Origin: Terfezia claveryi
Taxonomy: Eukaryota > Ascomycota > Pezizomycetes > Pezizales > Pezizaceae
Assembly: GCA_015179025.1 (NCBI GenBank)
Contig: WHUX01000198.1
Location: forward strand, 1-64,000
Length of the DNA stretch: 64,000 nt
Direction of reading: 5' to 3'
Positions 10,701 through 22,155 of this stretch are shown here, one piece after another. A program made the position numbers and the translations under genes. The stretch's first letter is position 1, and each line of letters starts with the position of its first letter. The notes beneath the pieces were generated by a model. It did no database searches. It had not been told where the DNA came from and worked only from the letters and a program-made list of their open reading frames with translations.

Positions 10701-11849
10701 TATGCTTGTCCTTAGCTTGATAGTTTTTCTGTTACCTTGATTGTTAGAGGTGGCAACCTTATATCTCTAAGTTTTCAGCCTTCAAAGCTGAAGTATACTG
10801 TAAATTGGCGAATTAAGGCTACCAGCTGATCCTAATTTCTTTTGCCAAGTTTTTATCTACAATTATCATCAAGTGTTTGAATTTGGGCTTTGGTCTAATA
10901 GCTTCATCTAATTTCAATTCCAAGTTCCAAGTGTTCAACCATTCTGTCATCTGCCTCCATTTTTCCTTCCAAGCCAAGGAGGTCGATTGGTATGGTATCT
11001 AGATTAGCTGTTTTCTCCATTGGTCTCACCTTATGCATCAGCCTTGATTTCTTCTATAGTCTCCTCATTCTTTTGCTTGTCTGATACATGTGAAATGGCA
11101 GTCCTATCTGTATAGCTAACTCCTCATGTACTTTATTTCCCTACTTGCCTTGCAGGTACTTGATTATATCTTTATCTCTTGTCATGTCCCACTTCCTATC
11201 CTTCACATTCTTTTTTTGATAGCATAGATCTGTCCTAGGAATCTTTGTACCTATGTTCTTTCTGTCTGGTTCCTATTTCTCATGGATTATCGAAGCTGCC
11301 ACCACCATTGGTCTAGGTTCTATTAGAGTATTCCACAGTTTGTCTAGGTTTAATGGGGGTACCTGTAGAAGCCATAGTGACTATGAGATTCTGAATGATG
11401 TCTGAGCTATGGTTGACAGTCTCATCTGAATCAAGTTTATAGCCAGGACTGATGATTGTTATTGTGTATGTAGTTCTGTTGTGATTCATCTCCAATTGTC
11501 AGAGAATATGAAGTATATTACTTTTGTATTAGGTCTCACTATATTAGCTTCACTCAGGATCTCGCCTTCTGAAATCCTCATTAGATAGTTACATATGTTA
11601 GAGAATTATAAACATAGTGTGTTAGAGTAGAAAAGTGTTGAGGGTATCTTCCCTCAAGTTTTATTGCTCTAGTTAATAAAGGCTTTTCCTTAGAAAAGGA
11701 GTGTTTTGTTCTCAGGAAGTGAATGTTCTATCCTGATTAGGATATATATATTTGAGTAGGGTGGTATGACCATGTTCTGTTTTGCCATCACTAATTTATT
11801 AACTGATTTTGTTGTTAATCACTTCTCCTAGTAGTTGAATATTGGGATC

Positions 11850-12240
11850 TCCATACTGGATATGTAGACCACTCCTTTACTTTCGATGTAGTCTATCTTG
11901 TAAGCTTATAATGCATCTCTTCCAATCAAGAAATTGCAGTCTAATTCCTTGACCACCTGGAATTCCACCTATATCTTTGCAACCTTTTCTGGCTCTCCTT
12001 TCAATACCTCAGCAGAGGGTAAGAACACTGGAATTATAATAAACTCCATCATTTCCTCATGTCCTCCACCTATGCCCTTGAAGTTTGGATTGAATTTTAA
12101 GTAAAATTTGATTCTTATCTCTAGTACTTCCATAGTAAGCATTGATATCTTTATCAGATATTGTATACCTGTATCACCACATCCTACTACTGTAGAGTGT
12201 CCTGCCAATAGTATGCCCAACCAAATCTCCAGGGGGAGTA
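11850..12240 (-). pseudogene. F protease region (decayed)
   Basis: Located between the gag zinc knuckle and RT, as expected for the aspartic protease. The C-terminal protease motif is visible as NFLIGRDAL near 11910-11935. The segment with VVGCGDTGIQYL near 12180 sits where the active site (usually D-C/S-G-A-T/S) should be; if so, the catalytic Asp is Gly here. Identity rests mainly on position and the GRD motif. Confidence 0.5.
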
Positions 12241-12253
12241 GGTCACCATTTAG

Positions 12254-13860
12254 CTATGATAGGTCTTCTCCCACTAAGGGCGCCTGTTCTGTTTCAATGA
12301 TCTCCACCTGTTTGTTCAAAAGGACCTTTTTCAAGTATGAGAATGGTAGCAAAGTTGTGCAGGTTACATTGTAGTGGGGTGTCTTATTGTCCGAGTCTGA
12401 GTCTTCATCGTCTTCTGTATCTAACTCAGAGTCTTCTGTTACTGCTATTTTGTAGCTTTTCCTCTTTATGCTTTCTGCTCTTCCTTCCACCCTAGTTGGT
12501 TTATCTTTCCCTTTAGTCTCATTGGGCTTCTCAGATCTCTCTTTTCTCTTCTCTGGATACTGGTTTCTGTAATAGTCTTCCCTACAGACCATGCAGAGTC
12601 CCAAGCCTTTATTGGAGAGTTTGGCTTTATTTTCTATTATTTTTAATTTTGGGGTTTAGAGACTCAGATTCTATAATGCTTTCTTCTTTATCTTCTTCTT
12701 GCTTTTTTCCACTTGTTGTGCTCATAACCTAAGTTCCTCTCGAAAATCTACTAGGCATAGGTAGTAGTATGACATTACTGCTACCTTTGAGGCATGTTTC
12801 TCCAATCCTTTCCATATCTCGTACATTATATCTCTGTCTGAGATAGAAGGTTTAGCTTGTCTATGCAGGTTTAGTTTCTCATAGAAGTAGTGATTTGATA
12901 TTTCCTTCCATGGTTCAAATACCCACTTATCTATAAGTTCTTTCAATCAACTTGTATCTTCACCAAATACCTCCTGAAAGACCTGTTTCTAACCCTATAG
13001 CTCATTTAGGTATCTTATCTCGTAATCATTCAGTATTACAAACCCATCCTTGGCTGGACTCTTTAGGCATTTCGGAATAGTTTTGGTAACTTCTGCTTCC
13101 CTATAAAATCTGGCAGATACTTGTAGTTGTTTGATGAAATATTTAACATTCTTTCCATTGAAGTCTATAAGGTCTTTTGCTTGTAGGGAAGTGTTGTGTC
13201 TCTTTGGAGGTTTGTCACCTCTTCTTCAATCTCTGTTGTAATTCCATCTATCATACTAGTCTTCAATTTCATCCTTAGTCCTGGGAGTTACATGTTCTCT
13301 TTCCTGACTTTCCCTTTACTTGCTTCCTCAAAGGTTGAGTAGAGCCCTAAAGATCATACAGGGTGTAAGTAAGTTTGTGCAAATAGGTCTATTATCTTGA
13401 CGGGTATCTTTGAGTCTTGTTTTGGGGATAGTTAGTAAGGTTTGGGGTTTGAGGGCTTCATTGTTGGCTTTCTCTATCTGATCCATTGTCTTTGTTACCT
13501 TACTCATCTTTTAATAAAACATGCTTGTAAGGGTTGCTATGTCTTTCTTTTGACTCTCTTCTATATGGTGGAGGAGTTCATTGAAGTTCAAAAAATAGTT
13601 GTCATTCTAATTTCTAGTATATTTCTCCTTTTATTCAACTTATGCCAGTGGGGACTATCTGCATGCCCCTTGTTATCAGTGTTCTGGTAGAGTAGTGAGG
13701 CTTAGGTAAAGTTTATATAGTTTGAGGTAGCTTGTTGAGGGTTCCTCCTCCTGTTCTTCTGACTTAGGCTCTTCTGGGTTCGATTTCTCCAAATTCACTC
13801 CTTCTTCTAAGTTATCTTCGATCTTTTCCTAACGTCATGGTTGAAGAGGAATATCTTTCT
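12254..13860 (-). pseudogene. F gag with mutated zinc knuckle
   Basis: The minus strand at 12254-12604 encodes CMVCREDYYRNQYP followed by a Lys/Glu-rich and acidic stretch (DTEDDEDSDSDN). The spacing equals a CCHC knuckle (C-x2-C-x4-H-x4-C) in which the His and the last Cys have both become Tyr. Both are C to T or G to A changes. 12722-12946 and 13807-13990 hold further open fragments of the capsid side (for example WKEISNHYFYEKLNLHR). No similarity to gag of A-E is seen, which marks F as a separate family. The likely start is near 13838. Confidence 0.6.
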
Positions 13861-14259
13861 GAATGGGGTTCGGAAAATCTTAGACGAGACTTTGAAGGCA
13901 TCTGCCTCTTCCCTATTGAATTCACCCCTAAATATTCTTTGGACCAGGGTCCTCTTTATCTTATCAAAAGTGAAGGTTTTTGTTCTTATATTATTGTTAG
14001 CAGTTATCACCAACAAGGTTTGACTGGGGCACTGTGGAGGCAAGTAAGGGGGTTTTGAACCTTGGGTTCAGTTTCAAGAAGACTTGCCTCGTAGAGGCAC
14101 CTGAGTTGGACAGGGAATTCTGTAGAGAACAAAGTGAGAATAGAGGCAAAGAGGGAGATCTCATCCATAAAAGTGAGATGGACTCTCGGTGGAAAAACAA
14201 GGCTATAAAAGTAACAAAATCCTGCATAATTTGGTATGCTTCTGATTTATTCTTTAAAT
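13861..14259. other. 5' leader or LTR remnant of F
   Basis: Between the putative gag start and the copia remnant. The minus strand near 14010 has a TTGGTGATAACTGCT stretch that could be a primer-binding site. A 5' LTR should lie above it, but I could not match it to a 3' copy. Overlapping open frames on both strands here look accidental. Confidence 0.35.
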
Positions 14260-14266
14260 AAAATAT

Positions 14267-14700
14267 CTAGCCTATTCTTTTATAATTATCAATAAATAAG
14301 ATATAGTAATAAGAATTACTATAAGAAGAGGTTGGTTGTTTGCTACTGAGATTACTATGGATTAGCTGAAAAGGCTTAAAAGTATGCTCGTAGTCTAGAC
14401 AGGTTGGGCTAGTATTTGTAAATTTGGCTATAATATATATAGTATATAAGAATATAGAAGGCAAGTTTAGTAGGATATTCCTATTACCCTATACTGATGG
14501 TTATATTTTGGCTATATAACTAAGTGCTATATACTAGAGGGCACAGCTAGCTAAGGTTACTGGCTTAAAGGTTGTTAAGCTAGCTAGTAAAGAGCTTGTT
14601 GAGCTTTCATGAACATATAGCAAGTTGTTCCTTATATTGATAATCATTATAGGGTTAATAGGTTTTATATCATTATTCTTGTAAGGCTAGACCAAGTTAT
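14267..14700 (-). pseudogene. copia integrase start (fragment)
   Basis: The minus strand at 14267-14464 contains KPFQLIHSN and YYYILFIDNYKRIG, the copia counterpart of the HSDL...YFLLFIDDYSR block at the start of the integrase core. It is preceded by a CLDYEHTF segment where the second pair of the zinc-binding CxxC is expected. The upstream part to about 14700 is the GAG-pre-integrase region with stops. In-frame TAG codons stand in for Gln. The reverse transcriptase and RNase H that should follow are absent, so the copy was truncated at its junction with F. Confidence 0.65.
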
Positions 14701-15604
14701 CTCGAGTAACCAATACTACCTTAGATTTTATCGAATTCTATAATATCAAGCTATAGCTTAGTGTAGGTACATATAGTACTGATTTTAAGATAATTTGGTT
14801 AGTAGACCTATCTAGAAGAGCACAATTAAGTAGAACCAATCCAGATTCTTTAATGGGGAGGTTGTTATTGCCACCAATATAGACCATACTTTTAGAAGGT
14901 GTAAGTATAAGGAACTGTCCTATATCAGATATTATATATATAGTAGTACAAGTATCGATCAGTTAGGTTTGGTGCAAGATAATAGTTGTAGTGCTTATAA
15001 GGGCTATGGTAATAGTAAATAAGACTGGTATAGAGTTTGAGTTTAAGCCTATAGAAGGCTAATTCAATTGCATATTTAGCTCATTTTGACTTCTTAAACT
15101 TCCTGTATTTCTGCTAAGTATGCCTTTATATATTGAATCTACTTTTCTTACAATATGAGTAGACTTTAGTATTGCTACTATTGTTCTTACTAGTTCTCCT
15201 TAGTCAGTTGCAATTTTTGTTTTTCTTGTTATTGTTATTAGAAGTAAGAAGAGTAAGGGTATTGTTCTGAACAGAATTCTATAGATTTTGGTTAGTTGAT
15301 AGAGCAAGCAAATAATGCTTGAGATAAGTATATTTAAGGTTGGGCTTGGTCATAAGATTATCTACTAGATTGGGGTAGTATTTAACCAAGGCTATAAGAA
15401 GAAAATCTAGCTTAGTTTAGTCAAAGTCTATGAAGGTGTAAAATGTAGCTTGTTTAGGAGCACCAGTAGATGTTAGATTATACAATCTATTCTAATAGGT
15501 TTAAAACTTCTTGATGAAATCTGCTAGCTTCACTAACTCAGTATGAAAACTCATAAGAGTTGTAAGGTTGTTAAGCTTATAAATAAAGGATATTGGATAA
15601 TCAG

Positions 15605-15733
15605 TAAAGTATGTCTACTTTAAGTAGACCCATAATTTATAACGTATCTTATATTGTACTATTTCCTTTAAGATTGTCTTCAATACTACTTGCATAAAGA
15701 TAAGTATTGCTTGCTTATTTGTATGGTTGTAGG
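15605..15733 (-). pseudogene. copia gag, second half of the interrupted segment
   Basis: On the minus strand this reads NHTNKQAILIFMQVVLK, then KLWVYLK and a stop. This matches the helical A-x-I...W-x-x-L pattern of copia Gag. It continues the segment at 21985-22155; chromovirus C lies between them. Confidence 0.55.
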
Positions 15734-16285
15734 TGTAACGAGGGCTCTGGGGGACAAGGCGACCAAGGGGTACGCCGGGGAAGTGGCAAGGGGCAATCGC
15801 ACACGTAGGAGCGCTACGTGTGTGATCGGGGGAAACGCTAGGGTAAGACATACGTAGGAACGCTACGTGTGTGACCAGGGGAAGACTGAGACGGGGGCCA
15901 GGGCAAGAGGTAAGAGGCAGAGAGAGGCAGAGGGCAAGGGACATGAGACACGCGGAGGCAGTTGCCGCGTGTGTCAAGGGAGGCAGCTGTACTGCAGAGT
16001 TGTTTGTTCGAGACAAGGATGTGCACAAGGGAGGTGCACAAGCGCTGGGGGAAGCAAGGTCCTGTATTGGGTATACAAGACGTTGGATGGGGATCCAACG
16101 AGAGGGCGGAGAGAGCAAGCTATATATACAGGCTTCCTTCCTGCCCAAGGCCACCAGAAGGAATAAGGTTCCCAAGACCCCTTATCTCGGGAACAAAGAT
16201 AACAACGATATCAATCAACAATAACGAGAGTCGGACGGAATCCCGTCCGACTCTCAAACCTGGCTAGGAAAGGACGGTTGTGACA
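15734..16285 (-). repeat. 3' LTR of element C
   Basis: 552 bp, TGTAACGAGGGC to GTTGTGACA. It holds palindromes at 15800-15824 and 15851-15874 (CACACGTAG...CTACGTGTGTG type) and a near-perfect 30-nt hairpin at 16226-16255. Element-strand transcription would start on the right. Confidence 0.95.
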
Positions 16286-16468
16286 CTATCCTGCCTTTAG
16301 GCTCGGAGCTCCAGCGACTAGGAGGCCTGGGCACGATAACCGGCAAAATCAACACAGGAAACAACAACAACAAGGTAAGGACAAAAACCCCAACTCCGAA
16401 CAACCTGACAATAACAGAAACAACAATCATAATTCCAACTCCAAATCAACGAAGACAAGACAAAAATA

Positions 16469-17901
16469 TCATTCAGCTGGGTGAGGCTTGAGAGGGTAAC
16501 GCTGGTGGAATAGGGTGACCAGGTCAGGGGCGTTTTCCAGATCCTCTGCTGGTTGCCAGGTAGTCTCCTCGTCCCCTAACCATTTGACCTTGTACTGAAC
16601 TCGTCTATAGCGCTTCCTGGAGTCCAGTACCTCCTCAACCTCCCACTCCTCTTCTCCTGCAATCACTACGGAAGGAGGTGGCGGATGCCTTTGACCTGGA
16701 AGAGGATCGTCCACGGCTGCTCGATCTCTGAGACATGAACGACCGGGTGGCGTTTGATGTCCTTGGGAAACCTCAATCGATAGGCATAAGTGCCTACAGC
16801 GCCTAGCACCTCGAAGGGGCCTAAGAACTTATGGTCCAGTTTGCGGAAGGGCCGTTCTGTTCGGAAGTGTCTGCTGGATAGCTATACTTGGTCCCCTGGG
16901 TGGTATTTAGGAGCTGGCAACCGGGACCCATTGGCATGCTCCACTTGCCTGGCTTGGGCGTAGGCCAACTCAGCCTTCAAGGTAGCATGGAGTTTTGTGA
17001 TCTCTGTTGCGAAGTCCTTGGCTGGGGCATTCTCCCTGGCCTTGCGCAGAGGTGCCAGAGAGTCTACGAACCGAGGGTGCCAGCCATAATTGGCCAGGAA
17101 TGGGGAGGTCTTCAGGGTCTCGGAGAAGTGGTTGTTGGCGGAGAACTCGCAGGTCGCCAGCAACGAAACCCAGTTATTCTGCTGATAATTGATGTACACC
17201 CTCAGGTACTGCTCTATGATGGCGTTCATGCGTTCTGACTGGCCATCAGTCTGAGGGTGGTATGCCGTGGACAGGTGTACTTCAATACCCAGCAGCTCAC
17301 AGAAGGTTCTCCAGAAGTCGGCGACGAACTGAGGGCCGCGGTCTGAGACAACCAACGCTGGGAGGCCATGGTAATGGAAGACATTATTCAGGTAAAGGGA
17401 TGCCAATTCAGGGGCTGAGCAGGTGTCTCGACAGGGTATCACATGCCTCATTTTTGTCAACCGATCCACTACCATTAAGATGGCATTGAATCCCAAGTCT
17501 TCTGGCAATCCGATGACGAAGTCCATAGTCAGGTGTTGCCAGGGTTGTTCTGGGACTTCCAGGGGCTTCAGGGTACTATACGGAGCGTGGCGGGTGGGTT
17601 TGGCACGCTTGCAGACATGGCAATTCCGTATGTACCGCTCTACCTCCTTCCGTTGATCAATCCACGTATATTGCCTAGCTAGCAGCTCTAACGTTTTAGC
17701 TACCTCAGGATGACCCGCAGCTAGGGTATCATGGTGTTTCTTGATCAGATGCATCCGCAGCTCTCCTTCAGGTATATAGAGCCGATCTAGGTGGTATAGG
17801 AGGCCGTCCTGAGTGGTGCACTCGGCTAGGGAAATCTTGGTGTGATGGCGCTGTCCAGACACTACTGCAGCGATTATATCCTTAACCAGGTCATCCCCCA
17901 C
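16469..17901 (-). pseudogene. element C integrase with chromodomain (one stop, one frameshift)
   Basis: Integrase inserts element cDNA into chromosomes. The open part 16882-17901 has the HHCC domain (HHDTLAAGH...CHVCKRAKP), then the DDE core: TMDFVIGLPED, VVSDRGPQFVADFW and TDGQSERMNAIIEQ, all three catalytic residues present. After KYHPGDQV the next Trp is TAG (about 16880, CpA to TpA). A 1-bp deletion near 16715 follows. The end 16469-16714 is a chromodomain (EEWEVEEVLDSRKRYRRVQY, then VKWLGDEETTWQPAEDL) with the aromatic residues expected for methyl-lysine binding. Without these two lesions it would be a normal chromovirus integrase C-terminus. Confidence 0.9.
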
Positions 17902-19655
17902 CTATGCCCGTTGTATCCGCAGAAGGAGATCTGCTCCTGGGTTCGCTTCAGCTTTAGCATCAGCATCAACATCAGCATCAGCAACAGCATCAGCATCAGC
18001 ATCAGTATGAGCATCAGCATCAGCATCAGCATGGCTAGTAGCTGCCAGGTCGAGATTTTCAGGTTTCAGTACCACCTGATTTTGGTACTTCAGCCTTTCA
18101 TCCCCCCCTTTAGGGAGATCTCCGGATCTCCTGGTCAGTGCATCCGGCTTACCCCCAGCTTTTCCAGGCCGATACTTGATCTTGAAGTTGAATCGAGATA
18201 AGAACTCCGACCACCTAGCTTGCCGTCGGTTCAGCAGCTTAGTGGTGGTGAAGTACGCAAGATTCTTATGATCGGATAGCACCTCGATGATCCCCTTGGC
18301 TGACTCCAGGTGTGGCCTCCACTCCTCGAATACTCGCACAATGGCCATTAACTCTTTATCATAGATTTCATAATTACACTCAGCTGGAGAGTGCTTTTTT
18401 GAGAAGTATGCCACTGGGTGGAGGATCCCATTGACATACTGAGACAAGATTCCCGCGGAGACATAGTCGAGGCGTCAGTCTCCACGATACATTCGCTGTC
18501 CGGATCGAAATGGGCCAGGATCGGTGCTGAGCAGAAAGCTTCCTTGAGGTTCTGGAAGGCAGATTGGGCTTCTGGATTCCAGTCGAAGCGCCGGTCTTTC
18601 TTGGTCAGGGCGGTGAGGGGGGCTACGATCTTCGAATACCCTAGAATGAACTGCCAGTAAAAGTTAGCGAACCCAGGAAGGCTTGGACAACCTTGAGATT
18701 TGCTGGGATTTGCCATTCCTGGACAGCGGCAACCTTGGTAGGATCCATTCTGATACCTTCGGTAGTGATAATCAACCCCAATACTTGACCTCCTGCATAT
18801 GAAACTCGCATTTCTTGGGCTTGAGGTATAATCCGGCTTGCTCCAGCTTTTCTAGCACTTGTCGGACATGGATTTTGTGCTCTGCCAGAGTGTCTGAATA
18901 GATCAGGATATCGGCCAGGTAGGCTGTGCAGAACACATCCAAAAAGTCTCGTAGGGTATCATTAATAAAGTGCTGGAAAGAGGCCGGGGCGTTGGTTAAG
19001 CCGAAAGGCATGACATTGTACTCGAAGTGCCCGTACCGGTGTGGAAGGCCGTTTTCCACTCTTCACCTTCAGCTATTCGGACTAGGTTATAGGCTCCCCT
19101 CAAATCCAGTTTAGTGAACCATTTTGCTTTGGAGAGCCTGGCTAATGTTTCCTAGATCAGAGGTAGGGGATACCTGTTCTTGACCGTTATCTCATTCAGG
19201 CCACGATAATCAATACACAACCGAAGAGAGCCATCCGACTTCTTCACGAACAGCACCGGGGCACCCGCTGGGGAGGAGCTGTGGAAAATGAAGCTCTTGT
19301 TGAGGTTTTCCTCCAGATACTTTTTCAGAGCTTCCAGTTCCATCCGGGATATCCTATAGAGAGGTCCATAAGGGGGGGTCTTACCTTCTACCAGCGGGAT
19401 TGAATGGTCGTATGGTCGATGAGGGGCAAGCTTCTCCGCGGCTTTCTCAGAGAACAAGTCAATGAATTCGTAGTATTCACCCAGCACCATGGACTTCCAT
19501 TCTTCCTTGGACCGCAGCTTATTGATTTCCAGGTTAACTTCGCGGATTGATAGAGTATGGGCTTTCAGCTTGTGCCTTCTGGTAAGGTAAGCAAAGGCCC
19601 TTGCTCCAATGAAGTTGATATTGAGGGGTTTTAGTGGGGAGGTTTCTGCCATCAC
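17902..19655 (-). pseudogene. element C reverse transcriptase and RNase H (frameshifted)
   Basis: Segments in several frames make up RT (19152-19655 with [18 protein letters not shown]; 18772-19059 with MPFGLTNAP and YLADILIY) and RNase H (18348-18716 and 17902-18447 with [20 protein letters not shown] and [10 protein letters not shown]). The RT catalytic box is YLAD instead of YLDD, so a catalytic Asp is lost. Breaks lie near 18450, 18660, 18770, 19060 and 19152. The linker to the integrase has an insertion of alternating Ala and Asp from a GCATCA-type microsatellite at about 17945-18030. Confidence 0.88.
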
Positions 19656-20175
19656 CTAGCTAGGATCCTCTATCGGGGGTGGTAGGGCACATAATCCTTT
19701 AACGGCAGTCTGTGGGGCACCGCAGTACTTCTCGCAATACCTGCTGTTAAAGTTCAAGGTGTAAGAGCCAAAGTTAATGGAGATATCATGCATTCGGAGC
19801 CAGGGGATCCCCAGGACAATGGGGTATTTGAGCTTAGTTACAAACATGGGGAGGCTTTCCGAATGGTCTCCAATGGCACTAGGTAGGCATGCGAGGTCGG
19901 TAATAGCCCAGAAGAGATAGGTCGGCCATCAATGACATCAAGAAAGCGGGGGGTCCTTAGCTTGACTGTTGTTATAGAATTTTTACTGACAAAGGTCTGA
20001 TCAATGAAGGCTATTCCTGAAGCACTACAATCTATGAGAGCTGATGTTACCACTGTTGTACCATTGAATTTAACAGTTATTAGTACTACAAAATGCTCGC
20101 CAAACAATTGAGATTTGTCAACAGACATAGATGCAGGAACAGAGAAAGACGACAAAGACAAATGACCCAGGATAG
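19656..20175 (-). pseudogene. element C aspartic protease
   Basis: Two overlapping frames, 19838-20161 and 19656-19847, cover the protease. The N-terminal part has VVTSALIDCSASGIAFIDQT: the active-site Asp is present but the following Gly is Ser (DCSAS instead of DCGAS). The second part has MFVTKLKYPIVLGIPWLRMH, the conserved flap-to-C-terminus segment. A frameshift near 19910 (a single missing base next to the ISSG site) separates them. It follows the gag stop in the -1 register as in element A. Confidence 0.85.
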
Positions 20176-20209
20176 GTCCCTTGCTAGTGTCAGTGACTAG
20201 GCAAGGGAC
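20176..20209 (-). promoter_or_regulatory. hairpin over the gag stop codon of C
   Basis: Same arms as at 1913-1946 (gtcccttgctag and ctaggcaagggac). The loop differs at one base (TGTCAGTGA). The gag stop TAG is in the stem. Confidence 0.6.
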
Positions 20210-21392
20210 AGGGCTTTTCCCGACTCATCAACCTCCTCAATCCTAGATTCGGAGATGGCGTGGGCGGCCATCGAGCTGTTTTTGCGGAGGGGACATGCCG
20301 CGAGAAAATGGTCCCCTTTCCCGCATGCTATACACAGCCCGTTCATTCGGCGGCGATCTCTCTCCTCCTGGGTTAACCGTGTCCTACCTGCGGATAGGTC
20401 CATAGGCGCGGCACCACCTGCCACGAGAGAGGGGTGCGCGGGTTTATTGGCTGAGGCCGGGACTTGGGCAGGCTTAGGGGTCGGTTGTTGTTGTTGGTGT
20501 TGCTGTGGTTGGTGTTGCTGTAGTTGCTGAGGTGAGCGGGTGGCAGGGCGGAAGGTAAGGCGGTGTCTCAACCTAGCCATCTGTTGTTCCACCCTGGATG
20601 CCTGGTCAATTAATTCGTCAAGACTCTTGTCTCTGGGAGGGTGACCATGGCCTGTTGAAGTTCATCATTCAGTCCCTCCTGGAACTGCTTGAGCTTTGAC
20701 TGGTCATTTCACAATACTTCTGCTGCCAGCCTGGAGAACTCTGCCACATATGTGGACAGATCCGAATTACATTGTTTCAGGGCTCGGAGGGCTCGGCTAG
20801 CCGTGCCCATGGCATCGGGGTCTCCAAAAGCCCTGTCTAGAATAGAGAAGAGTGCCGGGATGCCATCCAGCTTAATCCCAGTCTCGAGGACATATGGCTG
20901 GATTTGATCTACTGCCTTACCCTCCAGCAGGCCAAAGACATAAGCCAATCGGTGTTGCTCGGATAGGAATCTGGCTGAGTCCCCATTGAGTTTGAGGTTT
21001 ACCGAGTTCTTCCAAGCTCGGAGGCGAGCCCTATCCCCATTGAATTTGGGGGGGGTTGGAATACTTTCGGTTTTAGTGGTTGGTGCGGAGGGTGGGGTTG
21101 CCGAGATAGCGGCCATAGCGCGGTTGAGGGTCTGGATCGTGGTTCGCTCGTTGGCCAGAGCGATGGTGGCATTGTCAAGGTCGTTTTGGAGTACTGTGAT
21201 TTCTTCATCGGCGGATCTCAGTTTTCGTTCAGCCACGGCTAAGCTATTGCCGAGTTCGGCCCCGATGGCATCCATGGCCTCGAAGATGTCAATGATCTCT
21301 CGACGATAGGCATTCAATTCGTTCGGTCCTGAGGGTATAGGGGAGTTCCTCCAGGTTTGAAACCTGACAGCGGGTGGAGGGGTTCCGGACAT
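20197..21392 (-). pseudogene. gag of element C (one stop, one frameshift)
   Basis: Capsid/nucleocapsid polyprotein starting at ATG 21392-21390 with MSGTPPPAVRFQTW. 20709-21392 is open and ends at TGA 20711-20709, where element A has Trp (RWNDQAKF). A one-base deletion follows in the stretch encoding VTLPAVDTLEEL (about 20635). The rest, 20197-20592, has a Gln-rich linker (QQHQPQQHQQQQ) and an intact CCHC knuckle CIACGKGDHFLAACP. The Gln-rich insert is longer than in A or E. Confidence 0.9.
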
Positions 21393-21428
21393 GACAGCGT
21401 ACCAGTTGGTCGAGAAGATCCAACGTAG

Positions 21429-21979
21429 TGTAACGAGGGCTGTGGGGGACAAGGCGACCAAGGGGTACGCCGGGGAAGTGGCAAGGGGCAATCGCACACG
21501 TAGGAGCACTACGTGTGTGATCGGGGGAAAGGCTAGGGTAAGACACATGTAGGAACACTACGTATGTGACCAGAGGAAGACTGAGACGGGGCCAGGGCAA
21601 GAGGCAAGAGGCAGAGAGAGGTAGAGGCCAAAGGACACGAGACACGCGGAGGCACTTGCTGCGTGTGTCAAGGGAGGCAGCTGTACTGCAGAGTTGTTTG
21701 TTCAAGACAAGGATGTGCACAAGGGTGGTGCACAAGCGCTGGGGGAAGCAAGGTCCTGTATTGGGTATACAAGACGTTGGATGGGGATCCAATGAGAGGG
21801 CGGAGAGAGCAAGCTATATATACAGGCTTCCTTCCTGGCCAAGGCCACCGGAAGGAATAAGGTTCCCGAGACCCCTTATCTCAGGAACAGAGATAATAAC
21901 GATATCAATCAACAATAACGAGAGTCGGACGGAATCCCGTCCAACTCTCAAACCTGGCTAGGAAAGGACGGTTGTGACA
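21429..21979 (-). repeat. 5' LTR of element C
   Basis: 551 bp, TG...CA ends, followed on the right by the GTAGG duplication. Serves as promoter LTR on the minus strand. Confidence 0.95.
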
Positions 21980-21984
21980 GTAGG

Positions 21985-22155
21985 TAGCTTTATCTACTAC
22001 TAAAGTTCTATTGGATTGGATATTACCATTAATAACTATGGCAGTGGCATGTATTGCCTACCATACTATTGATAACTAGTATGACCAGTCTTTATAGTTA
22101 GACTAACCTTCTAGAGTCTTGACTTTTTCAATGTAAAGTTTAGACATCTTGGTAT
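21985..22155 (-). pseudogene. copia gag N-terminus (fragment)
   Basis: Starts at an ATG near 22150 (minus) with MSKLYIEKVKTLEG, then NYKDWSY, the L-x-x-x-NY-x-x-W pattern at the start of copia Gag proteins. Two Trp positions are TAG. It is cut at 21984 by the insertion of chromovirus C and continues at 15733. Confidence 0.6.

Larger units (their letters stand above)
5600..14030 (-). mobile_element. heavily mutated Ty3/gypsy element F, split by G
   Basis: Fragments of a complete gag-pol are in the expected minus-strand order from right to left: gag with a zinc knuckle (12254-13860), protease (11850-12240), RT and RNase H (9500-10700), integrase core (8641-9300), then integrase C-terminus and chromodomain (5880-6600). 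Element G (6601-8640) divides the integrase. Stops are dense and mostly TAG/TAA where Trp or Gln is expected, much denser than in A to E, so F is older or was mutated harder. It belongs to a different lineage from A-E: gag shows no shared motif. Confidence 0.82.
15734..21979 (-). mobile_element. Ty3/gypsy chromovirus C, full length
   Basis: A 6,246-bp element with LTRs at both ends (15734-16285 and 21429-21979). It is flanked by a perfect 5-bp target duplication GTAGG (15729-15733 and 21980-21984). Internal order on the minus strand is gag, protease, RT, RNase H, integrase, chromodomain. The two LTRs differ at about 26 positions by my hand count (roughly 5%), mostly transitions, so the insertion is not recent or has been hit by RIP. 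Several stops and frameshifts rule out autonomy. Confidence 0.95.

Noticed and set aside
13837..14058. Plus-strand frame MVEEEYLSEWGSENLRRDF
   Set aside because: Overlaps the minus-strand gag start and leader of F, has no recognisable domain and its neighbours are all minus-strand.
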